From Tanypteryx hageni (lineage: Eukaryota > Arthropoda > Insecta > Odonata > Petaluridae): 64,000 bases of DNA. Where the stretch lies: assembly GCA_028673005.1 (NCBI GenBank), contig CM054117.1, positions 55,286,370 to 55,350,369 of the forward strand, in the 5' to 3' direction. Below the pieces are notes generated by a model. It ran no database searches, was not told the DNA's origin, and saw only the letters and a program-made list of their open reading frames with translations. Positions within the stretch are counted from its first letter, which is position 1. Each line of letters starts with the position of its first letter. Shown here piece after piece: positions 24,860-37,098 of the stretch. A program made the position numbers and the translations under genes.

Positions 24860-25880
24860 CGTCCGTGAGGTCGGCAACGAAGAGAGAGGAGGAGGGAGAG
24901 TGGTGGGGAGGTTGAGATTTGAATGAGCAGTGGAAAGGGGAATATGTGGGTGGACTTACAGGAGGAGGCAGCCATGCAGACAGATGGAGCCACGTGGTTT
25001 TGGTGGGATGGGCAGAGAAAGGATGCGAAGGGGAAGAGAGGATTGAAATAGGGGAGGGAGGTGGGAAAGAGAGGGAGAGATAAACGGATGGAGGGAGGGA
25101 GAGAGGAGGCAGTGAGGGAGTTAGGCGAAGGAAACGAGTGAGAAGGGAAGCAGTGGAAAAGGGATAGGAGAGAGAGATAGAAGGAAAAGTACACGGGTGA
25201 GAGAAAATGGAAAATACGAGGAAGGATGCGGGTGGCGATGGAAAAGGAAAGATGGCGGATGGAGGGGAAGAGACATACAGACGGACAAGCGACTTATTTG
25301 GGAGAAATTGAGACTATCGAGTCCCTTCTTACATTTAACGCCTTTCATACATAGAGAGATGTGAATGAAGTGAGAGGAAGAAAGGAGGTAGAGAGGTAAA
25401 GAGCTAAAGTGGAAAAAGGAGGAAGATGAAAAAAAGGGAAGACAAGAAAAAACAGAATGAGAAAGATAGAGAAAGGGATTGGAAAAGTGATAGAGATAGG
25501 GAGAGAGAGTTGAAGAGGAACAAAGAGAGATGGGGACATATATAGAGATAATCAATAAGAGGGATAAAGTGGGAGGAAAATGGAGAAGAGGGGAAAGAGT
25601 GGATGAGAAGGCTGAGAAAGAGAAAACGATATAATGGAAGAGGGAGAGAGAAAAATTGGGAGTTGGGGAAAGAGAGATGGGGGGTGAAAAGAAAAAATGA
25701 CATAAAATAGAGAAAGGATTTTGAATTTAGGAAAAAAGAAGGAAAAAATATGATAGAGGCAAGCAGAAAGGGAGTGGTAATACTAGGAGGAAAGGAAGAG
25801 AGAAATTGAGAGGAAGGAATGACGATGAGTGTGAGAGACGAAGGAAAAAGAAAAGAAAGGGAAAGAAATATAGTCGGATG
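24860..25880. repeat. Homopurine tract (GA-rich), about 1 kb
   Basis: The plus strand is dominated by GAGAGGAGG, GGGAGAGA and GGAAAGAAAG words; the minus strand is pyrimidine. The long minus-strand Ser/Pro/Leu frames across it share the composition of every other CT tract in the window and are not genes. Such mirror-symmetric purine tracts can form triplex DNA. Confidence 0.85.
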
Positions 25881-28245
25881 GACACAGAGGAGAAGAGGAA
25901 GACGAGAGGATTTTTTTATTTTGGATTCGGTCGGATATCGTTCCGACGGAATGCTTTTGAACCGTCGATGGCGGTAGCTTTGGGGGGGTGGCAGAAAGGG
26001 GAGGAAAGGGGGCGCTCAACTTCCAACGGCCGACGAATCATACGCATCCGCGGGTTTTTCGCTTCCCGCCTCTTTGTAGTTCACGGGGCCGCCGCCGCGC
26101 GCGCTGCCTGCGATCGGATATTTTTTTAATTTTTAAATATATTTTCCTCGCGCAGGCATTCATAATTTTCGGATGCCGTTTTTTCTTCTAGCTTCACATT
26201 TCTCAACAGGTTAACCCGCATGCGATTGCGCGGTTGAGAAATGAGTAGTGCAGTTGAAATAAAGGATGTGTCCGACATTATGCTTAACGAAATACAGCCA
26301 ACTAGTTATAGATAGTGCATATTTCTAGTTTTTTAATATTTTTATGTTGGTGAATTTATTTCTCGAAGGAGTTATTTTCAGTTTGCTTTCTTCATCTCTT
26401 TTTTAACTATTAATTTTACAAACCTTATTCAATGTAACTGGTTTGGTTGGTGTGTGTGAGTTCATCCTTAGGTCAGGATGAACTATTATTAATATGTAAT
26501 TAATAATCAAACATTTGAAAACTTATTTCGTTCTTAAGTTCTTGCCATGAACTAAACCAAAAGCCCGATTTACTGGAATATATTTTTCAACGAAATTAGC
26601 CCCAATATTTAGAATTTGGTCAACAAAGTTGTGCTATGGAAAGAATGGGAACGGACAAATTCGTGTTTTCATATTGGTTTTTTTAGGTTTTCATTCAGCG
26701 TTGTAACGATCATACGACACACATTTAACGTATTTAAGCAGCGCTCGGCAGCGTTTAGATTTAATACCTTTGAGAATTTGAGGCAAAAACCGAAAGGCAT
26801 GTTTTACTAAAATTTTTAACGTTAGGACACGGTTAAAAATCATGTCGCTTGAGAGCACCGTTGCTTAATAATGCGTTAGTATAATTTCGTTTATAACGTT
26901 GTTTTACGCCATACTTGGAAATGTCACTTGTGCATATATCCCACAAAGTCCTAACGACACCGATCGTTCAAGTCCCGCGAATCGTATTATCCTGCATGTT
27001 GTGCGACCCGCATACCTTTGTAAAGAGCACCTGTGCGGGCTAAATAACAAGCTTGAGAAAAACCCCATTCTGAAACAGGAGGATTAGTCTGCCTCGGTAC
27101 TTCAATGATAGAGTATCCGCCGGGCAAGTGGAAGCCCCGGATCCGATTCCCGCTCAGGGTAGTCTTTCTCTCCTGCTTTTCCAGAATTGCCTCATTATGC
27201 GCATATAAAATTTTTAAAAAAATTTAAATCATATTCTAAACCGTACAATTCAAAATTTTGAATTGTGCTGTTTAAGAGATGATTTTCATTTTTTTTATTT
27301 TAAATTTCAATTTTCACCTTAGTCTCCTTTGTTTAAAATCGATAAATTTATCGTTAATGCTTCGTTCTATTATCCTATTGCACTTCTTATTTACTCTAGG
27401 CCACTTTCAACAAAACTTGTGTTTTCGAAACATTGCTTGAGATTAAAATTGCGGTGCCTCTATAAAAAGGGACACTAATTTTTCACGTATTTTTATTTTG
27501 CTTGTTGATTATAAAAATTGAACGCATTTTGATATTTACCTGTTAAATTTACAATTAAAATTTTTAAAAATTTCTTTCTATAAGAATGCAAATTATTTGC
27601 GAAACGGTATTTTTCTAACTTTTTTACTTCATCCAGCATGTTTTCTGTTTGTCTCTATGCGACTACATAGCTTTGAGTTTACACGCGGGCGAGACAGTAC
27701 ATGCCCTTAACGTTGAGGAGTAGTGTTTTGCTTTTAACCATAATTTTCTCCATCCTGCCTTCAAGGATAAATTTTAAAAAAGAAACTAACTTTTTAAGCT
27801 GCGGTATTTCTTCATCCAGTACGTGAGAACGACGTCAAGGATATAACCCCCCCACTCACATAACTGCGTTGTAATGCGTAAAGTCGTGCGAAATATAAAC
27901 CTCCCATAAATCCCCCTAGTCTTCTGTGCTCCCTAAGCTTAAGGCTATAAGGCGCGAAGAAAAAAAACAACAGCGACGAAGAGCGTGCGACGGATGGAAT
28001 TGGCGAAGCGACTTAATGCTGGAGAACTCCAATTTTCTCTTCTCTTCCGCATCTAATCCCTGACGCTGCGTCGAGATCACTCCCTTCGGCTTCTACGGAG
28101 TTCCAATTTTCGAGGACTGAGATTTAGGGGAGCGGATTCAAACCCGCACGCACCCACGCCATCGCGCGATCGCACGCACGTTTATATCTCGTTCCTTCGT
28201 CACTTGGCTCGAACCGTGATCGCTATCCCTTTTTGGCGGTTTTTT
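25881..28245. other. Mostly non-coding; CpG-rich spot at its start
   Basis: 25925-26130 is CpG-rich (GGGGCCGCCGCCGCGCGCGC at 26086-26105), standing out from AT-rich flanks; a promoter or first exon is possible but unsupported. 26200-28000 is AT-rich. 28130-28200 is GC-richer with CACGCACGC words. No gene is called. Confidence 0.4.
27091..27160 (+). ncRNA. Degenerate tRNA-like sequence
   Basis: The segment GGTACTTCAATGATAGAGTA resembles a box A/D-arm (compare 'GGTTCAGTGGTAGA'), and GGATCCGATTCCCG resembles box B with a T-arm. Between them TCCGC and GTGGA can pair around a 7-base loop CGGGCAA, but the base before the anticodon is G rather than the invariant T, and the acceptor arms do not pair well. 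A tRNA pseudogene or the head of a tRNA-derived SINE is more likely than a working tRNA. Confidence 0.4.
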
Positions 28246-28264
28246 TAATCCGCTTGTACGTTGT

Positions 28265-28475
28265 TTGTCCGTCTGTACGACGCGCTAACTCCTCCTGGGC
28301 CATTGGATTCAGTACTCTTGTCTCGTTGCGCACGTTTTCTCGGTTTGTTCGTCTGTCTCTCTGTCTGTCTGTCTGTATGTCTGACGCACTAACTCCTAAA
28401 CGAAAGCAGCAAGAGACTTCGTTTTGCTCCAATCGATTCAGTACTCGGTCTCGTTGCGCACGCATTCTTGTGGAG
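28265..28475. repeat. Two-copy direct repeat around a (GTCT)n core
   Basis: The copies at about 28279-28345 and 28381-28468 share GACGC-CTAACTCCT, GATTCAGTACTC and TCTCGTTGCGCACG. Between them is CTGTCTGTCTGTCTGTATGT. The second copy carries an extra segment (AAACGAAAGCAGCAAGAGAC). Confidence 0.75.
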
Positions 28476-28719
28476 GTTCTAGTTATTATACGATTTCCGA
28501 TTAATCATACTAGTATACATAAATTTTAACGCTCTGTGTCAGTAATTTACAAAAATAACGACAATTACTGTCTGCTTCAGCAGCTCTTTCCTTACTTTTT
28601 AAGATTAATTTTTGTATCCCCGAAAGAGGCCTAAATTTAAATTTTTTTTATTAAAAAAAAACATTCTATCTTGTCACTATTTTTCTCTGCGTGTTTATTT
28701 CGTCGCATTCTCTTCCTGT

Positions 28720-29755
28720 CAAACTCTCCTTCTCTCCTCTCTTGCATCTCTCTCTCTCCCTTTTCTCCTCCCTCTGGCGTTTCTCGTTCTCCTGCATCTC
28801 TATATTGCCATTTTCATCCCTCTCCCTTTTCACCTTTTTCCTGTTCCTTTGTCTATGTCCTTTTTTCCTCGTCATACTTTCTATCCTCTACCCGCTCTAT
28901 CTCTTTCTCCCCTCTCTCTCTTTCTTCCTCTCTCTCCGCTCTCTTTTCCTTCCACTCGCTTGTCCTTTTCCTCATTCTCTCATATCTTTTCTCAATTCAT
29001 TTCTCCTTTGCCACCTCTCTTTTATCCTCGCGTCTTCTCTCCAATACTCCATCCGTGAAGGATGGAGTATTATAGTATTCTCCTTCATTCCGTTTCCCTC
29101 TTCATTTTTCCTTCCTATCTATTTTCATATTCTATTTCCTAACCATCTCTCTCCGTATCTTTATCTCATTTCTCTATTCCCTCCTACTTCTCCCGATTTC
29201 TCTTTTCTAATTTTCTTACTCTTTTCCTGTCAAATTCGCTCTCGCTCTTTCCCTCTCTTCTTTTTCCCGTCTTTCACTCTCCCTAACTTCTCCATTCCCT
29301 CTAATTTCCTCTCTTCACTCTTCTCTCTCCTTTTTCCTCTCTTCTCTCCTTTTTCTTTTGTCTCCCTTCTCTCCTCTCTCCCTTCTCTCTTTCTCTCTCC
29401 CTTCTCCTCTCCCCTTCTCTTCTTCCCTCCCCGCTATCCTGTCTCCACCCTCCACTCTCATCTCTTCCCTCTCTCTTCTCCACCTCTTTCCATCTATCCT
29501 CCCCCCTCCCCTTTCCCTCTCGCTTTACCTCGGAGCTTCCAACCCGCTCATCGCCGTACATGTCTCCTATTCTTCTTCTTCGCTTCCGCTCCAATAGATC
29601 GACACAATGGCGGGAAGCGTGTAACAGATTTCCCCTCTCTCCCCTCTCCCCCCTCTCTTCCCCCTCTCCCCCCCTCTCTCCCCCCCCCCTCTCCCCTCCC
29701 CCCCTCTCTCCCCTCTCCCCCCTCCTTCCTCTCTCTCTCTCCCTCACACACACAC
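28720..29755. repeat. Homopyrimidine tract with C-run core
   Basis: About 1 kb of CTCTCC/TTCCCT DNA on the plus strand. The part from 29635 to 29735 is nearly all C and CT with many runs of four to ten C. The 360-codon frame and the Arg/Glu/Gly-rich opposite frame have no domain and are composition artefacts. At 29042-29070 the words ACTCCATCC and GGATGGAGT form a hairpin around GTGAA. Confidence 0.9.
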
Positions 29756-30366
29756 GCCGGGCTCCCCGCATAAACTATCCTTGCCACATGAAGGCTTGCG
29801 TTGTTATTTTCTTTTTTTTTAAAGCACGTCGCGGTCGCAGCTCGTCAGTGTTTTTTCGCGGATTTCCTCCTCATATCCTTCCTCCGCATGAAAACATATA
29901 CATTCTCCTTCGAAAGACTAATTACCGTGCTTTGGAAATTAAAAAAACATGGTAGTTGGGTCGAATGCTTGGGATATTTCGTAATTAGCCCACTTCTCTT
30001 AATTTATTTTTACTTGTGTATACATGTATGCGTGTGTATGTATGTATACAATAAGATATGAAAAAGAAGTTAGTAAAACTACGTTGTGCAGTGTAGCATT
30101 ACGTGGATGTGAGAGATATACTATGAGAAAAGGAGAAGTGAGCAGATTAGGGGTTTCTGAAAGGGCGTATATTACAAAAAAATAGTTGAGCTGAGAGAAA
30201 AAAACCAATGAGGAAGTCCTAAGCACAGAAGGAGAAGAGGGAAGCTTAATTATAACGATGGGGAATAGAGAGAATAAATGGGTGGTTCAAATTTTTTAGA
30301 GTCGACGGCCTGTCGCAGGAATTCATAGGAGGAAAGAGGCAGAAAAGTAGGAAGTGAAAAGGAATA
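29756..30366. other. Gene-free stretch
   Basis: AT-rich DNA with a GTATG/TATG microsatellite near 30010-30050. No exon or element supported. Confidence 0.5.
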
Positions 30367-30829
30367 CAGTTAAATCTCGATAGAACGAGCACGGTCTAAA
30401 ACGAGAATTTCATTATAGCGAGCGATAACACCGTCGCCGTCAATTTTTAACGGTACATACACGGAAAAATAACGCATAAAACAAGGGAGTTTATGCGACA
30501 ACTTCGCCAAACGAACTTTTTTCCCTAAACCTTCATGCAGAAGTGTTTTTCTTGTAAATAAAGTAAATGTTTAATGTTGCAAAAATGCATTACCCGTCGA
30601 TTACTCTGTTTAATTAGTAATCCTCGAGCTTTAAAAACATTTATCTACCGAAAAATAAACTCCAGCAAGTGAACATGTTGTTTTGCGTGTGTACATATTC
30701 GTGAGAAAAAGTACTGAAGCCCTCTTTGCAATTTTAACGTTTGACACTAGAACGTTACGAGTACTCGTTAGAGCAGTTATAATTTTATGAATTTTACGAA
30801 TTTTCTTCTTAAGTATCGAGGTTTCACTG
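30367..30829. mobile_element. Pogo/Tigger-like MITE with TA duplication
   Basis: Termini CAGTTAAATCTCGATAGAAC and, reverse complemented from the right, CAGTGAAACCTCGATACTTA are inverted repeats. The dinucleotide TA flanks both ends (30365-30366 and 30830-30831), as expected for the Tc1/mariner-pogo superfamily. Words such as ATTATAGCGAGCG inside the left end fit Tigger-type termini. The 463-bp interior has no transposase frame, so it depends on an autonomous relative. Confidence 0.8.
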
Positions 30830-31550
30830 TATTAGATTTATCATAAGATGGTGGCAGGTAATGAGAAGATGAATAGAAAGGCCTCGAATGGGTTTGGGTA
30901 TGCCTAAAAAGTACCGAGAGCTAGAACACGTGTGATATATGTGTTTTTGAGTGTGTGTCTACCTATCTCTGTCAAAGTGCGTCGAAAAATAGCCTCTTTC
31001 GATTATTTTTGGATGGCGGCGAGACGAGGGGAATCCAGATTTATATTCGTCTCCGACGAATGACAGGATCCCGATAGCTTTTGGTGTCCTTCCAAGAACT
31101 TCTATCGGTTCTTCCTACTTGGGTGGGCCTTCGATGCGTTAGCTCCAGCGCCATGGAATAAAAAAAGACATTCGTGGAGGAATATCTGACGTATTTCTCG
31201 TATTATGTTCCTCCAGCTGGTGAACACGTGGAAATGGTCGCGGATCGCTTTTTTTTCAAGGTTTCGAATTCAAAGCCGTTTTTTTTGTAAGGGTTTCTGA
31301 GAGAATTCGGTCAACGGATTTTTACGATTTGTGCTTTACAGAACGCGCGGAAAAACTAAACTGCGGCCGTTGTTTCGACTCGACGAGGTAATAGAACTGA
31401 TGGCCGTTGTTGTTTACAGTTGATTGTATCGTACTTATGTATCAAAAATTTTAAAGCAAAATACTTGTATAAGGCATCTCCGGTAGCCATAGCAAAGTTA
31501 TAAATAATAGAATAAGCACACTAAGTATTAAAAATTAGGTACTTGTCCAA

Positions 31551-31583
31551 AGCGCGTTTCGGTAAAAATGCAACCGTCTTCAG
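31551..31583 (-). ncRNA. Hammerhead-like motif, copy 1
   Basis: On the minus strand: CCA, CTGAAGA, C, GGT, nine-base loop, ACC, GAAA, CGCGC, TT, TGG. CCA/TGG corresponds to hammerhead helix I, GGT/ACC to helix II, and GAAA plus CGCGC to the core A-rich strand with a very short helix III. One unpaired C follows CTGAAGA. A classical hammerhead has helix II directly after CUGANGA, so activity is doubtful. Confidence 0.4.
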
Positions 31584-31617
31584 TGGCGATTCACCGAAAG
31601 TACAATAGATTCTAAAT

Positions 31618-31938
31618 CAGGGGTGGGCAAACTTTTTACGTGGCTGGCCGCAATAACAGTTGCAGCTTCTTAGGCGGGCCGCATAAACAGATGAAAATGC
31701 TTCGGCGGGCCACGTTAGGGTTCACATCGTAAGTAATGTGAGGTAATGCGAGGGATCCTGTTAGTGAAAATCAATAATAAATAATATGTTAGCCCCATAA
31801 CATCACTGGAGAAGGTTTTCCGGCATTAATTTAAACTACAAATATGAAATTATCTCTATTTTATATTACGGTTCGCTTTCATAATGGCATCGCGGGCCAC
31901 ATAAAATGCCCTCGCGGGCCGCAGTTTGCCCACCCCTG
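31618..31938. mobile_element. hAT MITE with perfect 8-bp target duplication
   Basis: Termini CAGGGGTGGGCAAACTTTTT and, reverse complemented from the right, CAGGGGTGGGCAAACTGCGG are near-identical over 16 bases. The octamer TTCTAAAT is present on both sides (31610-31617, 31939-31946). Subterminal GGCGGGCC and GCGGGCC blocks are also inverted. These are hallmarks of hAT elements of the Charlie type; there is no transposase. It is recent enough to keep a perfect duplication. Confidence 0.95.
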
Positions 31939-32454
31939 TTCTAAATGCTCATTGGAAATAGCAAAGACGAGTGCTTAATTTTTCATCTTTTTATAGTTGA
32001 GTGCTTATTCTGGAATTCGTTTTCAGTCATAAGAAGAGCTCGACAATTCTCTATTCAACAGATTACCTCTTAAGCACCGTTCCCTTAATCGGATTAACCG
32101 CTTTTAGCCGTTTTCTTTCCTGGCGCCCCTTCCTCGATACAACGGAAGGTGCTACGACGAAACGATTACACACAGTCCTCCCAATTGCCGGGAGGTGCCA
32201 TTTGCTTCATTCTCACTTTTTCATACGAGGAAGATCGACTCTCTCGTTTCTGATTGCTGCAGCCGATTGGATAATTGTCAGTGCTGGTGACTGTGGTCTG
32301 CGTTATTCCGTTTGATTTGGAGCTGCCATCCGATGATTTCTAGCACTGAGAATAGAAAGATAGATACGATGCTGTCAACGAAAAGAATACGTTCTTAGCT
32401 GACTTTGAAGGAGTCCAATTAAACACAATGTTTTAAGAATCTACTTCAGGTTAA

Positions 32455-32630
32455 TCACAACTGAAGACGGCTTCATTGTAGCCGAAATGCGCATCTTGTT
32501 CTTTATATCCTCGTTATGACTATTAGAGATACCGACGATTAGTACTTGATTTTTTTAAGTTTTGATACTTAAGTGCTTATTCTTTGGATAAGTTTTCAGC
32601 CATAAGACGAGCTGGATTATTTTCCTGGGC
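32455..32630 (+). repeat. Hammerhead-like repeat family, copy 2
   Basis: After the core come ATATCCTCGTTATGACTATT, AGAGATACCGAC, TTTTGATACTTAAGTGCTTA and GTTTTCAGCCATAAGACGAG. The same order is seen after the core at 54.8 kb (AACTAGTTATGGCTATTGGA, GATACTTAAG, TATTGAAATGCTTACCATTG, GTTTTCAGCC). The last 50 bp are also repeated directly at 31998-32047. Confidence 0.7.
32461..32494 (+). ncRNA. Hammerhead-like motif, copy 2
   Basis: The sequence reads ACAA, CTGAAGA, C, GGCT, seven-base loop, AGCC, GAAA, TGCGC, ATC, TTGT. ACAA before the core pairs with TTGT after ATC (helix I), and GGCT pairs with AGCC (helix II). ATC is a legal NUH cleavage triplet. This is the best-formed copy; as in the others one extra C lies between CTGAAGA and helix II. 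Confidence 0.5.
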
Positions 32631-35600
32631 GTTGTTGATTTGTTTAAAGAATGAGAGAGAAGAGGAATATTGTTTGCGTAGTGTATCTGTAACCGCTAAA
32701 TTATCGTTCCTTAAACTTAATTAGCGTCCGGTGATAATTTACCCCGTGAACGTTTTCATTTATTGCTGCAGCAATACCTACCATCGGGTTCGCCGGCTTT
32801 TCGATTAACCGGCCTACACCTATGGACCTATTTAAGCCGGTTAATTGAGAGCTTACGGTAATTCGTTAAAAGCTGCAGACCATATTCGGCTGTTTATCCT
32901 TCAAGTGATGTTCCGCAAATCAACTGCTTCTCTATTCCGCTTAATTTCTTCTTCATCTGAAGTTGATATGTTAAGGCTCCAGAACCTAATATTTTAGTTG
33001 TAATTTTTTTACTGAAGTTCTTATCGGAGAGATAAAAATTTTTTATGCGATGTCCTCACCTCATTGAACTTGGTCGTTGGAGCTAAATATATATCAGTTA
33101 CTTGCTTCGGATTGCAATGCGAGCCTGCTAACTCCTTTTATAAGTGGAATTTAAACGCGAACTGGACTATTCTGCCCGTCGGTTCCTTTTTTTTAAATCC
33201 GATTAATCCCTACGTTCATGAGCCTTAATTTCTTACGCCAATAGTACTTTTCCCTCGATGTTCGATTCTCTTTTCGTTTTTTTATTTTTTTTTTCCTCAG
33301 TATCTTGATTCTTTTAAATTCCCTTAATCCGATTCCGATCGAGTTTGGCAAAGAGCCTAAAAGATGACACAAATTTTCGTCGCGTACGACGGCCTTAATG
33401 AGGTCCGCATAGCAGGACTTTTTTTTAAACGATAATTTTTGCCAACAAACGGAAAATAAAATCCCGTCAATCGTTTGCGCAAACCTTAACTTTTTTCCCG
33501 TCAAAAGGAGGATTATAAAAAAAATGTTCCCGATGACGTCACGAGAGAGAGAGAGAGAGAGCTAGATAGATCGACCTAAAAGCTCCGCCCGGTCGATAAC
33601 GAGCCCGTCTCCGGATGACGTTCCTCATTTGTTTCGCCGTTGATCTCGAGAGCACTAGCGTATTAAGGGTGCTCCAGAGAGCTTTGAATGTTCGCATCGC
33701 GCTTCATTTTCCGACGGATAAATTCGTGACAGAAAAAACGTTTTGTTATTATTTTCTTTGTAAACGTTAAAAAAAAATCGAACGAAACTTTTTCTAAATT
33801 TTGATTCGCGCACGGACAGACGGACGTCCTATTCCTTCGCTCAGAAAAGCCATAATTCGATCCGAGGATAAAGTAAAGTCATTCGAGAGAGAGAGACGGA
33901 AAAAACGCGAGAGAAACGCAGCGGAATAAAAAAAAATCCGCCTCTCGCTACTAGTTCCATTTGGTAATCCGGCGTTCCCTTAAAATTGAGATTCGCAGCC
34001 CACTTCTCCGGAAGATTTAATTAGCGGGTATGGTCTCTAATAGAGGCACTCCTCCTCGTACGATAGGAAATAATGGATTTGCTTACTCCTGCAGCTCTCT
34101 CCTCCTCTCCCTCTTTCTCGCAAAGCTGGAATTCGTCCAAGTATTTTGGAAGAGGAGAGAGAGAGAGAGAGAAACGCAGGGAAAAGCGTGGGGATGAAGA
34201 CGTGGGGGGATTATACGGCTACCCAGAACTGAATCGAATTTTTTCATTCCTCCCTCCCCCTCCCTGCCCCCTCCTCTCCCTTCTCTCTCCCTCCTCTCCC
34301 CCTCTCTCCTTTCTACCTCTCTCCTTTCTCCCTCTCCTTTCTCCCCTCCTCTCTCTCTCTCTCCCTCTACAGGCGGCTCAGTTCTCCGAACTAGAAACCG
34401 ACGCACGCCGACAGATTCGCATCTGTTTTAGCGCCCATTCGTTCCGGTAAATTTATCGTATTGTTTGAGATGGGGGATTTTGTTTACGTCCCAGGGTAAA
34501 AAATTAATTCGAATCTAGAGATTTTTCAAAGGTTTTCTCCCCCCTCCCTCTTCTTTCTCCTGCCATCTACCGTCTAATCGGAAAGTTTTATCTCCCGTGA
34601 CGAGTCGGAATCACTGAAATTGCGAGTTATAGCCTTAAATCGTATTCTCCGAATGACTACATTCGAGATATCGCATTTAATCGACTGATATTCGTTTGGA
34701 ACGGTTGAATGCACGCAGAGAATTGGATGGGAGATAATAGAAGAAGTAGTGAAAAATTCCCGTCCGAAGTAAATGGGAGTAAAGGAAAAACATTACATGA
34801 ATGTCTTCTTGGAACTGTGGCGGTGTTATCATTGTTGCAACGAACAATTCTCATAAAATTTAGCGTTGTAACTCTTTGGCGATAGAATCTCTCCAAATAC
34901 TTTCTTCCGCCATTATAAACTCTAATATAAACTCTAAATTATGATGCTGTTAAGCGCGATAGTTCTTAATTTGAGAATACCGGGAAAAATGGATTAAATA
35001 AAATTTTATTTTATTTTTTAACCTTTTTTGTTTATATAATTTTATATGGTTATGTGCACGTTGAAGAATTTTAAAAGTTATCCATTTTATTAAGAGCTTT
35101 TTGCTTCTACTTAACCCATTTAAATGAAGGCTCAATCGGTAATTAAATTGAGAAAATTTGAAAGGTCCATAAAAGATTATGTGACCATTGAGTTAGTCAC
35201 ATTTTCTAATCATCGGTCAAATGTCATTCTTTTTAAACATAAGATGATGATGATCGACTTTCTGTGCTGATTTTTGTACTGGTTCACGAGTATTATAACT
35301 CCTCATTTGATATATTACCTTAATACGGTAGCTTAACTCAGTAATTTGTATTTTGACATCTTCAATTTCAGTCCCTGTCATTTTAAACGCTGTTGTCGTG
35401 GCTATATAAGTAGTTCAAAATGTTGAAATGTTATCATGGAATAGTTTTTTAAAAAACACTATTTCTATAGATTGAAATATTCATACTCGGACTTTTAACA
35501 AAAGAGCTTTGTACTGATTTGTCTCATTTATCCCGAAAATATTCCCGAATTTGCTGCTTTTTATGGGCAGCGAATTCCAATTGTGCTGATTTGGGTTGAA

Positions 35601-36004
35601 AAAATTGTCACTTGAACCGTATAGCGCAGCAATCAATGGTAGTTTAATCTAGCCGATTTTCACAGAATTGGTTTTACTCAAAAAATTGTTTCAAGGATTT
35701 TGATGTTAATATAGAGGTCGATATTATCAACAAACTGCATATGCCGCGTGTCTCAAGTGACAACTGTTTTGTACCCAGTTACATAATGATATATCGCTGA
35801 ACGCCCGGCTACCGCCAAGCACTTCCCACTCCTCTGACGTCATACAACGACACTCGGGTTCAGAAACAGTGTATCCACTCCTGCCTCTCATCCAATGACA
35901 GTCTGAAAGCAGTACTGTTGCTAAGAGAAAAACCGCAGGAAAATGTTCAATAGTTATTAATATTATTAAGCGTTCTTTACAAAATTTTAAAAAAATTAAC
36001 GCCT
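32631..36004. other. Gene-free stretch with short simple repeats
   Basis: AT-rich DNA with no exon supported. (GA)n runs at 33543-33562 and 34155-34172, and a CT-rich tract at 34240-34372. The 125-codon frame across the last is compositional. 35790-35940 is GC-richer, with CCAATGACAG and TGACGTCA words; it could be promoter-like or an old element. Confidence 0.45.

Positions 36005-36070
<66 letters not shown>
36005..36070. repeat. (TA)n microsatellite
   Basis: About 60 bp of almost pure TA, starting TATATATACATATATATA. Confidence 0.95.
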
Positions 36071-36073
<3 letters not shown>

Positions 36074-37098
36074 AATATAATTGTTTGATTATTTAATAAA
36101 TTCCTGACAATCATTTGAACTCTCCCAGAAAATGAAGCGCTTGAAATTTATTACATTCTGGCATCAATATACTACTTGATTTGCCACTCTTTGGCTCCGT
36201 TATTCTTCCTCTTCGTATGTTTACTGAATAATAATATTCTTCAATTATTAAAGTTGCAATCTATTAAGTTTGACATTGCGCTAAGCGAATAACACAATTC
36301 TTTGGTCTATTTGAAGGCTTAATAGACGCTAATTTATAGGAGGCAACAATGAGGTTCGCCTTGGCAACACCCGGAAAGAGTACGAAAAAGCCATAAAATT
36401 TCGAAAAGAAATGCGTGTTTCTGACAATTTCTTCCGTGTAACATCTAAACATTGCAAGAATAAGATATTTTATAGTTTTAGCCGTCGAATAAAATAAAAA
36501 TGGAGAAATTCGGTCCATATTTAAATATTTTAATGAATAAAGGAAATAAACCTTGCACCTTAAAGAATCGAAAATCCCGGGTAAACTTATGGGAAAATAT
36601 AATTGTCTCCCGGAGTCGAATCCGGGACTTTTTCCGGGATGTTTGATTTTTCTAGAAACTACCTCATGGGGGTTTAACGATTGTGAAAGTTTCAGCTCTT
36701 AATTCCACTGGGAGATGTCCAAAAATACCGAAACAGACAGACGCACACTTGAGAATTATTATATAAGGATGGTTCATAAGCAGGGGTGCCACCTTTCTGC
36801 GAGCAAAAAATGAACTTTCCGTCATATCTCGCACATAAAATATCAGTAATATCAAAAAGCTTTCCATGAAGTTATATTATTTAACATCTTAACTAGCAAA
36901 AAACCTCTTCACCTTGCATGTATGCACGCTTGAAGTGTGGATATCTCCGCTTTTGTTTTACACAACAGATGAGTACGGATATGGCATAGTTTGCGCAGTG
37001 TGAGTGCTGCACCCAATTTTTTATTTATTCGAGCTCTTTTTATCAAAGCACTCCATCTACCGGGTTTTCGATAAACCAACGAAACTGCTTATCAATAG
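36071..37098. other. Gene-free stretch
   Basis: AT-rich DNA. 36570-36645 contains CCCGGGTAAAC and CCGGGACTTTTTCCGGGA words that may be an old repeat. No gene supported. Confidence 0.45.

Larger units (their letters stand above)
31440..32050 (-). repeat. Hammerhead-like repeat family, copy 1, split by a hAT MITE
   Basis: The minus-oriented part 31440-31600 carries the family words: ACTTAGTGTGCTTATTC, CTATGGCTACCGGAGATGCC and the core at 31551-31583. The interval is interrupted at 31618 by a hAT MITE. To its right, 31998-32047 carries another family block on the plus strand (AGTGCTTATTCTGG, then CGTTTTCAGTCATAAGAAGAG) that is matched at 32571-32625. The unit is therefore made of inverted and direct partial copies. 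Confidence 0.65.

Noticed and set aside
24754..25703. Hydrophobic minus-strand frames resembling membrane proteins
   Set aside because: Leu/Ser/Phe/Pro content is what a pyrimidine strand encodes; no conserved motif.
28691..29773. 360-codon open frame on plus and 156-codon Arg/Glu/Gly frame on minus
   Set aside because: Both follow from CT/GA simple sequence; no domain, no splice or start context, and all frames are open at once.
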